Source: Cystobasidium ongulense (Eukaryota; Basidiomycota; Cystobasidiomycetes; Cystobasidiales; Cystobasidiaceae). From it: DNA of 64,000 nucleotides. Shown here piece by piece: positions 44,273 to 57,400 of the stretch. The stretch covers positions 2,280,975 through 2,344,974 of the forward strand of contig BQUP01000003.1 in the NCBI GenBank assembly GCA_022835595.1. The letters run 5' to 3'. Both the position numbers and the translations under genes were made by a program. The notes under the pieces were generated by a model. It made no database searches. It worked only from the letters and a program-made list of their open reading frames with translations, and was not told the origin of the DNA. How positions within the stretch are numbered: position 1 is the stretch's first letter; the number at the start of each line of letters is the position of its first letter.

Positions 44273-46402
44273 TTACGAGTCATACTCCAGAAGACCCTGA
44301 CAACACGCTTCGACGTCAACAATCTCTATCGGCGCATTGGCAGACAGTACCACAGGATGCTCTTTCGTGACTAGCACTTCATCCTCCAAGCGGATAGCGA
44401 GGTTTTGATAGTGTTTTGGTATGGAAGGATGTTCAGGCATGCTAGTTGACAGGTAGCAGCCCATCAGTAAAGGTCTATTCGGTATCCGTCATTGATGTAG
44501 CTCAACTCACAAGATACCCGGCTCGACCGTTACCACATTACCAGCTTCTAGCCTCGTAGATCTCTGGAACGACGGACAGTCATGAAGGTCTAATCCGAGC
44601 GGATGTCCTACGAAATGAGGGTATATCCTTCCAAACAAAGATTCATTATCTTTGAAATCCATTCCAATCTGTTTGAATTCCTCAAGTAATACTTTCCTAC
44701 TATTCTCATGTAAATCGTAAAGGTTTATACTATCCTTTTCAGAGCATAGTTTAATTGAAGACTTCAGACTTGAAAGGACCACATTGTATAGATCCTTTTC
44801 TGCTTCGGTGAATTTACCAGAGACTGGGAATGTTCGTGTTATATCAGAGGCGTACCCACCGTATTCGCAGCCTGCATCCACGAGAACCAAAGAGCTTTCT
44901 TCGAGTATTTGAGTGTTGGATGTGTAGTGTAGATACATGCTATTCGCCCCACTTGCGCAGACAGGTAAGTACGCTGGTCGTTCAGAACCAGCTAACGCGC
45001 ATTGGTACTCGAATTCAGCTACTAATTCATGTTCGCCAACGCCTGGTGCGGCACGTCTCATCACCTGACCGTCAAAACATGTCAGAAACGGAATAGTTAA
45101 GCTTGTCATATAGATTCAGATGTTCCTAACCTTGGCGTGCGCATTTGAGCTTATTTCTGCCGCTTTATGCATCAAAGCAATCTCCGCCTCACTTTTGACG
45201 ATTCTCATCTTCTGAAGTTCTTCCTTTAGACTATGAACAGTCCTCCCACTTGAACTATTGAGCAATGAAACGACGAGATCATAATCTGTCTTTTTATTCG
45301 CTAGAGCTAAATCTAAAGCTGATCTTCTAGAACCAGATGTCCCGCCAGAGAGAAAATTAACTATAGATTTGGCAGTTTTACTTCCTCTTGGTCCTCCACT
45401 TCGTGTCCCTACTGTTGAGGAGCCGGGTACATCAACATAGATTGGTCCATCTGTATTCGTCTGGGTTAGAAGTGTTTTGAGGTGAGATGTAAAATGAGCA
45501 ATATCCATAGCCTTATTTCAGATTGGCAGGTCAGTTTTTTTATCTGATACATTAGCATTGCTTGTAATTACTCACGTTATCGGCTCCAAAAACGTCGACT
45601 GCACCGTTCGGTCCGTTGCGGGCGCCTTCCCATAGTTCCTGATCTGGGTCTCGCGAACGGCAGAAGAAGGTCATATGATAGCCTTTGGGATTTGTAGATG
45701 ATTTCTCTGCGATTATAGATTTATTAGACACCACGACACCGGATCAGTGAAGGCCCGATATTCACCTAATATGATAGCTGCATCCTGTTCTAGCCACCCG
45801 GTGAGGTAGAAGAAGTCTGATATTTGTCTGAACTTGTAGCTGAACAGCAAGTCAGCCAGAGTACGCAATAAGCCAGTTATTTATAACTTACAATATACTT
45901 TGACTCGAATATTGAAGACGACCACCAGCTAGCACGACGATACTTTTCTCAGGCAAACTTTCCACAAGTCGTCTTCGTCTACTTTCATATTCAGCGGATG
46001 AGATTCCAATAGTCAGTTCACCCGGTTTCAAGAGATGTGGATGCGTCGAGGGGAGTGGTTGTCCGAATCCTTTTGCTTGCGAAGGTGGAAGAGTAGTTGA
46101 GAATGAAGGATTGCTTGATGAGGATCCGCTTGTAGGATGCCGAAGAGGTGCAGGTAGGGGAGCCGACGACATTGCGCCTGAACAAGGAAAGGCAGCGAGA
46201 AAGAGTCCCAGCACTAAGCCAATGCCGACCGATCAGCACAGAGCCATGCATACTCACGAGACTGCAGACCGAGCCTGCTGCTGCTGCTGTCCTCCACACT
46301 GTGCCGCCGCGGATGGAATCTTGCAGTTCGTGCACAGGCCGAGCACGTCGTTCGAGTGATGCGACCAGCAGAGCGGCTCCCAGAAGCTACGGCCTGCATC
46401 AT
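44273..46402 (-). CDS. ICP55: Mitochondrial intermediate-cleaving aminopeptidase P (Icp55/XPNPEP3), 579 aa
   Basis: Seven exons: 46258-46402, 45892-46177, 45766-45839, 45576-45706, 45131-45511, 44511-45064 and 44273-44441 (1740 nt). The N-terminus is Arg/Ser-rich without acidic residues early on, a mitochondrial presequence. The aminopeptidase P N-domain opens with THPHLLKPGELTIGISSAEY and continues FRQISDFFYLTGW. The M24 catalytic domain carries the metal ligands: LVDAGCEYGGYASDITRTFP (two Asp), HFVGHPLGLDLHD (His), VEPGI (Glu) and RLEDEVLVTKE (Glu). Icp55 trims one residue from imported proteins after the processing peptidase, which sets N-end stability. The gene is divergent from SEC8 with a 207-bp gap. 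Confidence 0.95.
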
Positions 46403-46609
46403 TGACTCTTCTAGGATGATAGACTGAAGTATGAGCAGTCGGTGGCCGTAACAGATGAGAGAGCTTTCATGAAATGCTGTATCCTACTCCCGATCACCGC
46501 GTGTCGGTATTGACACATGCATGGACAGAAGCGAAGCAGCTTGCTCTCATAACAGCCAACACAAAGCAAGCAACACGACCCAGGCACTGCTGGCAGGCTC
46601 GCGTCTATC
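46403..46609. promoter_or_regulatory. Bidirectional promoter, ICP55 / SEC8
   Basis: Only 207 bp separate the divergent start codons of two housekeeping genes. I see no clear TATA box. Role inferred from position. Confidence 0.5.
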
Positions 46610-49600
46610 ATGGCTGGCCAGTGGCAGCAGGGCTACAGCCTCGGCCCACCTGATGGCGGCGGTCGGGCGTCTCCAGCGCTTCCCACACCTGCAAGGCCAG
46701 CAAGAAGCGTGAGGAGACCGGCTCGCGATTCGGGCGGTCATGATGCTGGTCAGCTCCAAGCTCAGGCTCAAGCTCCACCATCCTCATCGTCGCGGGGAGC
46801 TGCGAGACCCTCTGGGCGTACAGCCGGCACTGCAGACAACAAGACTGCGAATGCGAATGCACCTGGTGGACGAGCGGCCAGACTGGCACAGGCGATCCAG
46901 CGGGAGGAGCGAGAGCGTGAAGCTGCAAGCAATGGATTCCGTCCTTCAAGCAGCTTATCCTTCAGATCAGCATCTCCAGATCCAGATGAAGCCGACTTCT
47001 TTGGTGGTGAACCTCTGATTGTTCCTACTGCTTCAACCTCAAAGCAAGCAACCCGTCAACAAAGTATTGACACCTCGCCGGCTCTAGAGAAAGCTATAGC
47101 CGCTTTCTCCTCGGCTGGTCAATCTTCAAAGAATAAAGCACAAGCTGACAAGTCAACTAGAGATAGAGCTGGAACCAGCGCTAGCAATGCCTCTTCCGCT
47201 AAAGATGTCAACAATGCAAGGACGAGAAGAGGCGCTGTCGGTGTGCAAGGAGAATCTGCACGCTTCAGAGCAACAATGCAACCCCAGCAAAGCCATCCTT
47301 CAACACCTGCATTCAGAGAGATGGAAAGAGTATTGGCCAAAGTAGCTAGTGAATGGCCAGAGCTATTGCCACCTGCTCCAGACGACGAAACCGGAGAGCC
47401 GCACGAGGAAGACAACTTTGATCCTGTCACCCTAGCATTGTCATTGGTCAATGAAGAAGGGTCGCAAAGAAGACTGGACTCGTTCCTAGCTACCAAAGAT
47501 GCCTTATCGCAATCCCTCAAATCATCAATACAGACGCACTATAGAGCATTCGATGCCTCAGCTTCATCATACACCAGCTTAGTACTCAATCTCACACATG
47601 CACAAAAGGACACTACAGAATTGCGCAAAGTACTTGAAGAAGTGAGAGAAACACTAGGCAAGCGTAGGACAGATCTAGCAGTTCTCGAAGCAAGACGGAC
47701 TGAACTAGCAGAGATGGACCGGATTCTCATGACAATAGAAACTTTAAGGAGTATACCAGATAGACTGGAAAATTTATTAAGCGACAAACAGTTCCTACCA
47801 GCGGCATCTTTATTAATGCGGAGTTTGAAAATGATTAATCGTGCGGAAATGAGAGAAGTAGCGGCGACTGCAGATTTGCGGTCATATTTCGCTTCTCAAG
47901 AAGCAGTACGTCTGCCTCGATATGCGAAAGTTATGATACACTACTAACATGACCTTTGATCCCAGCTCATGCTAGAATATTTGACCGAAGAATTGCATAG
48001 TCATCTATATCTGAAATCCTTATATACCGAATCTCGTTGGAAGGTACATACCCCACAGCAAACGGAATGTGAGTCGTGTACTGTCTCAACTTGATTCGTA
48101 GACTCACCCAGAAACATTTTAGTACCGACCGTATACGTCGAGCACACATCCCGCTCGATATTCGATATCGATGGCACGGATCTCCTCGTGGACTCCGAAG
48201 CCTTGAGCAACCGTCGCCCTACTCGATTAGCTGCGTATCTTTCTCGGCTTGCGCATAGGCCACCTTTTACACGCAATATCGATGAAGCGATAGACGATAA
48301 TATGATGTCTGATGTTCTCATTGCGAATGGCACGAACGAACAAGGCAACGATGCAATCAACGGCGGAAGTATGACACGAAGTGAATCGTTAGCTTCAATA
48401 CATAGTGTCACAGGCAACGCACAGACTCAAAATAAGGGGTCAAAAACGAATGGCCTCCTCGCGATGTCATCAGGAAAGAAAAGCAGTCCAGAACAAGATT
48501 CATTCGCTTATATCGAAAGTATATTGGAATCTTTGGCGTATTTGGGAAAACTTGGGATCGCTATCGATAGCTTATTACAGCGCAATCCACTTGAGATCTA
48601 TAACTTAGTCGAAAGTACAGCTGCGGAAGTAGATGAGAGGTAAGCAAAGCCGTTGATGATACTTGCAAACAAGGCTACACAGTCTAAGTAGATCTTACTG
48701 CAGAAACGATTCTGTACGCCGCGATCCTCAACATGTGGCTGGATATGGACAAACTTCCAATTTCCTACTCAATGGCACGTTCACATCGCAAAACAATAGC
48801 ACCGCACACTCTTTACTTCTCCGCTCATCTGTCCCGCTAAGCTCAGCATTATCGGATGATGCATCAAAGGCTTCAAACTTGAAAGATATGAATACAGATA
48901 TCCTCCTCGACTTTTTCTGGACCCTTTTTAGCAAACTTGATGCTGTACTACAAGGCTTTAGAGTATTCCATGAAGTCTTGCAACGCATAGTCAAGAGTAA
49001 CGGTGCTGGAGATAGCGCGTTGGTTTCCAAGACCGGTAAATTGCTATTCACCCTCAACGATGTGTGGCGGCCGATCCAGATTGAGGTGAGATAGAATAAA
49101 ACCAGCACCAAGTCAAGCACGACCTGACGATGCATTCACAACTACGCAGGTGCAAGCGCTTCTGCACGACTATCTAATAGACGAAGAGAATGAAGGTGTC
49201 GCCTCTCGTTCTGCTACTGCATCCATCAACGATGTATTGCGACTGGGCCGAGTTGTTCGGGACCCTCGCAAAGCGCTTTTCAAATTTGGAGATTCAGATT
49301 CAAAGACCGCCTCGAGGCGAATTCGACCATTCGAAGATTCCCTCAATAAAGCTTTGAAATCTTCTGTACCTGGCTTGGTTTCCTCTCTTGCTGAGGGACA
49401 TTCAGCGGGTGTAGGCCTAAGTAATGCATCCGCTGCGTTCAGCCCGAATTTCGGCTTGCCTACTGGCGAGAATGGGACGGCAAATGGCGGGAAGAACACC
49501 ATTGGACGGACCCATAGGATGCTCGTTCCACCCAATTCATTCAAGATTGAGGCATTGGCACTTCCTGCTTTGAAATTCTTGGACAGAGCGAAGGAGATTG

Positions 49601-49821
49601 TACCGGAGGTGGACACTGCTTCGGCTGCAGGCTTGGATGCTTCTTCCACTGAATTGGCGCGGCGGTGTTCTGGATTGATGGATGAAGCCACCCTGGAACG
49701 CTTGAGGCCTGCCCTCAGTATGCAATTGAACTTGACGGAACCCTCGGGGAAGAGATTAAATGGTTCCACCGACTATGGTAATAATGATAACAGTTTAACG
49801 ACTCCTCCTGTTGCTATATAA
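46610..49821 (+). CDS. SEC8: Exocyst subunit Sec8, 989 aa
   Basis: Five exons: 46610-47905, 47966-48068, 48123-48639, 48704-49085 and 49150-49821 (2970 nt). The first 240 residues are disordered and Ser/Ala-rich. The conserved part begins with MERVLAKVASEWP, then a long helical rod (ALSQSLKSSIQTHYRAFDAS, LRKVLEEVRETLGKRR). It continues into HSHLYLKSLYTESRWKVHTP, the clearest Sec8 block, and SILESLAYLGKLGIAIDSLL. Sec8 is part of the octameric exocyst that tethers secretory vesicles to the plasma membrane at growth sites. Yeast and human homologues are about 970-1065 aa. Its stop overlaps that of the convergent PTH gene by 8 bp. Confidence 0.9.
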
Positions 49822-50646
49822 GTATATTATTTCGTTGTTGTTCAATATATTCCCAAGCTGCTTCAGCTAGCTTTCCTCTTGGATCACCGCAAAGTTCCAT
49901 TTCATCCCTTGTACTGGCACTAAGACACCAATCTGCTATCGATACGCTCGAGGTTCGCTTCTTGTCGCTATCGCCATCAGGTCGACCTATTCCTATCCTT
50001 ATCCGGTGAAAGTCGCTCGTCTTCAAGCGGGATACAAGGTCGCGAAGTCCGTTGTGTCCTTTGGCTGATCCGCCCAATTTGAAAGCGTAAGAGCAAGCTG
50101 GAAGGGAGAGCTCATCGTGAGCGACGAAAAAGAGCTTGTCTTGAAAAGCTTGTCGCTCTGCATTTCGCTTGAAGAGCTGGACGGCCGAGTGTCCGCTTAG
50201 ATTCATAGGGTATTTGCTCTGTTTTGGACGTAGGTTCGCCATCAGCATTGCCGGTCAACGCACACTGACAAGCCTGGCGCCCTACCTTCATGAAGGTCAT
50301 GCGAGAATCAGACTGTCCAGAACGGTGGTCTTTAAGAGGCACGACGAGACTGCAAGTCCATGCATGAAGCGCCTTGTCCCAGGTGAAGTTTGGAGGTGCA
50401 TTGTGGCCAGCTGCTAGGGCGGCCTTTGCGGCGAGCGCTTCTACCAGGACTTGCCCAAGCTGTGTAGCAGTGCATTAAAAGCATGTAGGGGAACAGTAAG
50501 AATCAGCTGGCCGTCCGTTTCGTCTGTGCCGTCGTGCTTGCTGGTCTCGGACATACGCTATGCTTGGTGTTGGGAAATTGATGGTTGCCGACGCCATAGA
50601 CCACGATGGACGAGCCTTCAGCCCTCAAGACGCTGGTCAGCCTCAT
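49814..50646 (-). CDS. PTH1: Peptidyl-tRNA hydrolase, bacterial-type (Pth1), 222 aa
   Basis: Three exons: 50557-50646, 50286-50459 and 49814-50218 (669 nt). The frame gives VVYGVGNHQFPNTKHSLGQV, the Pth N-terminal block with catalytic His29. Next come MTFMKSKYPMNLSG, then FFVAHDELSLPA (conserved Asp), the signature GGSAKGHNGLRDLVSRLKT, and FHRIRIGIGRP. A C-terminal helix, AAWEYIEQQ, closes it. The enzyme frees tRNA from stalled peptidyl-tRNA; this form is usually mitochondrial in fungi, though no strong presequence is seen. The gene starts 166 bp from the divergent fasciclin gene and ends inside the SEC8 stop region. Confidence 0.94.
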
Positions 50647-50812
50647 GATCAGATCGCCCAGAGACAGCTCTAGAGAACCTCCTGCTTTTTCGCTCGTCGC
50701 TTGTTGCAGCACTTCCAGTTTGCGAAAAGCAAAGCTGCAGGTAGTCTTCGAGTCAATCGACTCTTCCTGCTGGAGTTCGACCAGCAGCCCGAGCAGCAAC
50801 AGCAGCAGCAAG
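50647..50812. promoter_or_regulatory. Compact bidirectional promoter, PTH1 / fasciclin gene
   Basis: Just 166 bp between divergent ATGs, one of the shortest gaps in the window. It ends in a CAG-rich 5' leader before the ATG at 50813. Position-based call. Confidence 0.5.
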
Positions 50813-53800
50813 ATGGTCAACGAGACAGGCAGAACCACCAGGATGCTCGTACTCGGGCTATGCGCCGCACTGCTCGCGCCATTGACTGCCGGTGCTGCAC
50901 AACTCCCGATGACGCCGGCGGCTTCGAGCGCCAGCAAGCTAGCAGGAAGAGTCCATGCAACGACCACAACGCTGGTGGATCTGCTTTCTCAAGATGGAGA
51001 CCTCTCCCTGTTCATCCGCTTGCTGCAGCGCGCCCGACTAATCCCTACGCTCAACCTGCTGCAGAACGCAACGCTGTTCGCCCCCACAAACGATGCAGTC
51101 AGCTCAGAGTCATGGATGCTAGACATGCTCCCGGATCTCGACACTCCAACAGATGGGAGGACTCTACAGCCAAACGAATCAGATCCACATGACAACCTCA
51201 ACTACCGACTTCGAGAGCGGCTGTTCTATCATATGCTCAACTACTCTTGGACACCTCCAGAGCTAGCTTCTACGGATGAAGAAGCCAACAAAGGATACAC
51301 GTCTCCAGTTGCTTGCTATGAAACGACTCTGTTATTTCCCACGAAACACGAAGATCACGGGAGGCCGGGCCATGTACCGTACCCAGAACCTGAAGATACC
51401 CTCCTCGGTGGCGAAGGGCAGAAGCTGGCTATCGCAATCGATGGCGGCGAGACATCTTCCAGTCGCTTCCGCACTCAAGAAGACGGTCAATCTGGACCGG
51501 TCGTTAGAATTGGCGTCGACGAGCTTGGAGAGGGAGGCGCAACTATACTGCCGTCTCGAGGAGGGATCGCGAGGAATGGAAAGCTTATCGTAATCGATTC
51601 TATCCTACAACCTCCCAAATCCTTGGCCCATCAGATTAAAGCTAGAGAAAGTACCAAGAATGATGTTGGAGCGGACAAGAAGGATCCAAAACCATATGAT
51701 GGACCTAGCCTGTCGCGACTAGCAAGCCTGCTCACAGAGGAGATGTGGACGAATCTCACGGAAAGACAGCATCTTACCCTCTTCGCTCCAAGAGACGAAG
51801 CTTTCGACGCTCTGGATCCACTCGAGTGGAAGTATCTTACTTCGGGATTCGCTGCAGACGATATATTGCAAATTGCTTTGAATCATGAAACCACTTTCGA
51901 CGCTGGCCGCCGATTAAAAGTTGGCTACATGGACCGTCTCATTGCACGAAAAGACAGTAGGTTTGTCTGTAAATCTAGTCAAGCTTACCATCCTGATTTG
52001 TAGTTATCCCTCATTAGTCGGCCTCCTGTCAGGTGACTCCGTCACCGTCGCAACAGGCGAAGATGGTCAAGCCACGGTTAACGGGTCTTCGGTACTCACC
52101 CCCAATGTCCTTGCTAGCAATGGCGTCATGCACGTCGTCGAGAAGCTATTACTGCCATATGGTTCATTGGCTCTTACACCAGAAAAGTACCTGCTAGCTT
52201 TAAACGCCACGCGATTTGTCTCACTCTTCCGTACCGCCGGGCTTTCACACCTTCTTCAAGCATCTCCCCATAACCCAAACAACAATGCATCATACACAAT
52301 TCTCGCCACGAAAGACGATATACTTGAACGATACGAAAGTCAACCTTGGCAGACATTGCCACCAGAAGGTAGCAAGGAGATGAAGGAGACGCTACAGTAC
52401 CATATTTTAGAAGGGAGCTGGACCAAGAAACAACTTAAAGACGGAGCCCTGCTCAAGACTATGCTACAAACCGGAGAACTCGGTGGTAACCATCAACGTA
52501 TAGCTGTATCCGTAACATCTAAGAAAGCAGCCGATGGTGATATTGGCTTCGGCAATGCTGGAGTCATTTCGGAACCTATCGAAGCGGGTGGATCTATCAT
52601 TTATCTGGTCTCTAGGATCCTTGAACCTCCATCCAGTTTGGTTAGTACGGCTCTAGATAAAGGATTATCTACCTTTGTCGCATCAGTCTATGCTTCCGAG
52701 CTAGACAAGAAGCTCAATAAGGCCCCAGCTACTACATTTTTGGCGCCTACAAACGCTGCGTTCGACTATTTGGGACTGGCGATGAATTACTTCCTCCTGC
52801 CTAGCGCTCGACAAGAATTGGGTCAATTGATCCAATATCATGCTATCAAGAGTATCGTCTACCTCGAGGATATAGCCTACGACAGCGTGCATTATCCAAC
52901 ACTTGAAGGATCGGACATCTACATCGAACAAAGTAAGAAGCCAGCGCACGTGAAGGTACGAGGTCCTAGAATTGGCGGTTTCCCGGCCAATGGTGATAAT
53001 CGAGATGCAAGCATTATCGAAGGCGATCTGCTCACTTCGACTGGCGTGTTGCATGTCATGGATCAAGTCGAGCTACCGCCTACCCTCAACCTCACAAGTG
53101 ACAAACTTATGAGGGGTGCCAAAGCTAGTACCTTCCTGGACCTATTGAAGCAAGTGAACATGTCCTGGGTGGCGGAAGGGCACTCTGCTCCAAACGAGTT
53201 CTGGGATAGTTCTCCCTTCATCAATCTGAGCAAAAAAGACAAGAATAGGATTAGAAAGCGTTTCTTCCAGAGGGAGAGTTATACTATCCTCGTACCTACA
53301 GATAAAGCGTTCACTAGAATCAACCTTACTTGGTATCTGAACGATATCTCATATCTCACTGCGCTTGTCCAGCAACATATTCTTCCATCACCTCCCCCGA
53401 GCAAAGGGTTGCTTTCTGATCCGACTCAGTTCCCATCAGATGGCAAGCCTATAGCACTTGAAGACGATAGATCGTTCCCTAGTCTTTTGAGCAAGTCGGA
53501 AGGTGGAACTTCAAAGTACGGAGATCTTACCTTTAGAAAAGCTGGAGAGAACGACTGGCTTGTAGGCATCAAGAATGCAAGAGGGACAGATGGGAAGCAT
53601 GACGCTGCCAGGATTATTGGCTTTGGTCGGAACACTCCACGCTTCACCGACAAGGAGGGACATGCCGATGAAAGTGATTCGCGTATCTATCAAGAGGGTG
53701 GCTTACATACACAAGTCATGAAGAGAAGCACGAAGATGACATTCGGTGGCGGCATACTGCTTATCGACGCGGTACTCGAACCGTACGAACCTGGCTGGTT

Positions 53801-54010
53801 CCAGCGCTGGGGCTGGATAGTCTTAGTGAGTGCTGGTATCTGCAATAAAAGCTGGGTACTCATGCTGATGGTCACGATTCTCGATAGATCGTGCTTCTTG
53901 GTGTCGCTGGTACCAGCTGCATAGGTCTGCTAGGCTGGAAGCTATGGGAGCGTCAGAAGCAGCAGAATGCACATTACGAGGCACTTCGGCAAGAGAGTGA
54001 AGAAGACTAG
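50813..54010 (+). CDS. Type I membrane protein with five fasciclin domains, Fsc1-like, 1030 aa
   Basis: Three exons: 50813-51960, 52004-53825 and 53888-54010 (3093 nt). The N-terminus has a signal peptide (MLVLGLCAALLAPLTAGAA). Five FAS1 repeats show the H1-like box: TLFAPTNDAV near residue 90, TLFAPRDEAF near 320, TILATKDDIL near 480, TFLAPTNAAF near 626 and TILVPTDKAF near 810. Repeat ends carry GVMHVVEKLLLP, GVLHVMDQVELP and ILLIDAVLEP. A single membrane span (WIVLIVLLGVAGTSCIGLLG) precedes a short cytosolic tail. This layout equals S. pombe Fsc1 and budding yeast Ylr001c, vacuolar proteins; Fsc1 is needed for autophagosome-vacuole fusion. The same role is likely but inferred. Confidence 0.92.
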
Positions 54011-54472
54011 GAGTACCATCGAGCGTAGGACAGTATCTCCGACACTTTCAGCCGCTGTCCAAGATCCAGTAGCTTTATACAGACCGTTTCAGTCTGATCA
54101 CTCTACCGAGGAATGCAATCGTTTCAGTATTTCAGATGTAGCATAAACGAATACGAGACTCTCCAACACAGTACATCGAGGAAGAGTCATCTGCTTGTAG
54201 GAATAACGCGATGCTGTAGAATTGCCTGTAATTCATGCGATGCTATTTACCTTCCTGCCCGCCCGAATTGAAATGCTGCTGGGGCGGAGGCGCCACTCAG
54301 GCTGGCACTTTCGCTTGTTTTGTTTCTATCACCACGACCAACTCAAGCAACTGCGGCAGACGCGGCAGCTGGCACAAGGGCTGAAGAAGTAGAGCAGGGT
54401 CAGCTCAGATCGCAATCCCAGGTCTGCCTGGTCGGGCTGCGTTCACCAGCTGCACCGAAGCAAACAGCCGCA
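54011..54472. other. Intergenic, 462 bp
   Basis: Between the fasciclin gene stop and the SMC6 start, same strand. It should hold the 3' UTR of one and the promoter of the other. An open frame runs in from 54320 in phase with SMC6, but the ATG at 54473 has the usual SMC6 N-terminus after it. Confidence 0.45.
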
Positions 54473-57400
54473 ATGGTTAACTCGAAGCGACGGCTGGAAG
54501 GCAGCGATTCGGAAGAAGAGGAGAAGGAGCAGCTGGTAGCGTCTAGTAGCCAACTGAATGGCGGGTCAGCCTCAAAGGTGCGCTACGCCCGTGTCTCGCT
54601 GTGTATGCAGAGGCTCAATCGGCCGGCCTTGTATTGACCATCCTGCTCTCGCTTTGCAATTGCAGCGCGCGCGTCTGGCTCAAAACGGCAACGGTCGTAA
54701 CAGTTCAGCAGGTGGACCCACACAATTGCATCCTGAGGACTCAGACTCAAACGAGGATGTCGATGAGCTGGCTACTCCCGCTCCCCAAGCAGGCTCTTCG
54801 CGCCGACCTGCAGCTAAAACCGGACGCGACCTTGGAGACGTTACCATGCAGGAAGACGGCTCTGACGTTGAAGTGGAGGAGGAGGAGGAGGAAGAAGACG
54901 ATGAAGGTGATGACGATGAAGTACAAGAAAGAGCTCTAAACGCCAATAACAAGGAGAAGGGGGTGAGCTGGACCAGATGATTTACCACTGTTCGCGCAAA
55001 TGGTGCAAGACTCGCTAATCAAAAGTCGCTTCTTGATCCCGCCCAGAGAGTCGCCGAAGCCGGTGTAGTTGATTACGTCGTGTATGTTTCTGTAGAAACC
55101 TGTTGCTCGTCACTGTCATCTAACTTTACCTTCCCCATTTGCAGCCTCAAGAACTTCATGTGCCACCAGTATATGGAAGTTAAGCTCAGCCCGCAAATCA
55201 ACTTCCTCACTGGTCACAACGGCAGTGAGTCCATATATGTCTATCAATCCAACTCGAGGTAAAGGAAACGGACCACCTGAATACTTTACAGGTGGCAAGA
55301 GTGTTATCTTGACGGCTATCACCTATGCCTTCGGGGCCAAAGCATCGGCATCTGTAGGTTGAGCACCACATCAAGTTAAGCCAATACAATGGCTAAAATA
55401 TTGGGATGTGGACAGATGCGAGGTAGCTCGCAGGGCAGCTTCATCCGAAGTCACCAGAATTCATGCGAAGTCACGCTTGCCTTACGCAACAAAGGAGATG
55501 AGGCATACAAGTACGGTATATACGGCAAGACCATCTTTATCACCAGAAGAACCACAGTCGATGGAGGCGGCGGATACAAGATTGCTAATTGGGAAAAGAA
55601 GACCATATCTACAACTCGAAGCGAGTTGTCTGCTATTTGCGATCACTTCCAGATTCAGGTCGATAATCCTGTCAATGTAAGTTTCCATTCTTGTAGAAGT
55701 GGAATGTTGGATGTTGACGTGATTGCGTCGTCGGTAGATCTTGCACCAAGACATGGCCAAGCTTTTCCTTCATTCAAGCAAGCCTCAGGACAAATATCGT
55801 TTCTTCCTCAAAGGAACACAACTTGAGCAACTGATGGAAGAATATCAAGCACTTTTGAATCAGACTCAAGCTCTGCAGTCAATCACTCGATCCAAGAAGT
55901 CAAAGCTTGAAGAGCTGAAGGACACCAGGAAGAAAGCGCATGATACATGGAAAGAAATGGAGCGCTTTGAAACCGTGGAGGCTAGCCTTGTTACTCTGAA
56001 GAATGAGTTGGCGTGGACACATGTCGTTGAGATTGAGCAGGTTCGTCTTGCACTTTGGACGAGAAGTGGGTGCCTGTACTCATTATGTTACTTTCCAGCA
56101 AACACAAGCAGCCGTTACCAAACAGCTCGAAGAACAGGAGAAGCTCGCAAAGATCGCTACTAAGGTGCGAGCTGCCGAGAGGGAATACGACGAGGCCAAT
56201 ACAAAGTTAAATCAAGCACAAGCTGCGCAAGAGGACGACGACGTCATGGACAAGCTGACCAAGGAGCTGGAAGAAGTTAGTGCTAAGATCAAGGGTTTCA
56301 CAGCACAGATGGCAGATGCACGGGTAGGTCGCTAGTCTGCTCAACCTGACGATAACGTGCTAAGACTTGCTTTTCAGAGTGAGCAACGAGAAATGCAGGA
56401 AAACATCACGGTTCTTCGCTCACAGGTTGAACAACGAGACAAAGAACTGTTAGAAGAGCAAAGCAAAGTCGAAGGCAGTTTGAGGGAGAAAATGATGCAA
56501 TCACGGGAAAAATTAGCCCGGGTCAACCAACAAAGAGAAGAATTGACAAACAAGGTCCAGGAGAGCCGAGAGAAAGCCACCGAAATGGGCCGCTTGTTCG
56601 AAGAAGAGCGGTCGAAGCTGGACAATGTCAAAACGAATCAAGATGTCGCAAGGAAGGCATTCGAAAATGCCGATACAGCCATTAGAAACTTGCAAGCTTC
56701 GCAAGAAAATACCCTAAATCGGTTCGGCAACTTTGCTGCTAATATCGTCATGGCTATTGACCGCGAACGTGGTTGGAGACAGAAGCCTGTGGGTAGCCTT
56801 CGGTATTACTAAACTCCTTCGTATATGCGACTTATGTGTTTGCTCTTCATTCGCTCGCAATCAGATCGGACCTATTGGTAACTTTATCAAGCTCAAGGAC
56901 CAGCGGTGGGCAAAAGTCTGTGAGGCTGTTTGTGGTGACAGACTCAATTCCTTCCTGGTCTCCTGCCAGGAAGACCGTGATAGGCTGAATAACCTCATAA
57001 GAACATTCAGAGGAGCGTACGTTCCATCGATCTTTTTCAACACTGTGTGAGCCCGCTGACCCGATAAATGCTATTGTAGACGGCACAACGTAGTGCTGTA
57101 TCATTGGGATGACACCTTCGAAAACGGCTTGCAGGAAAATCTACCCGACCGGCAATTCACCACTATGCTAGATGTGCTCAGTTTCGATGATGCATACGTC
57201 CGGCAAGCGTTCATCGCTACTGCTAGTCCTGAGTCATCTATACTCGTCGCTGATCGGTCAATGGGAGACAATGTCATGCGCCGAAATAATTTTCTGCACA
57301 CCAAGATAAAGAATTGTTATACTCTGGACCTGTATGCACTCGGTGGCATGTAAGCTTAACCCTTATACGCGAGGTCAAGCCTTCACTGACGCTCCTAATT

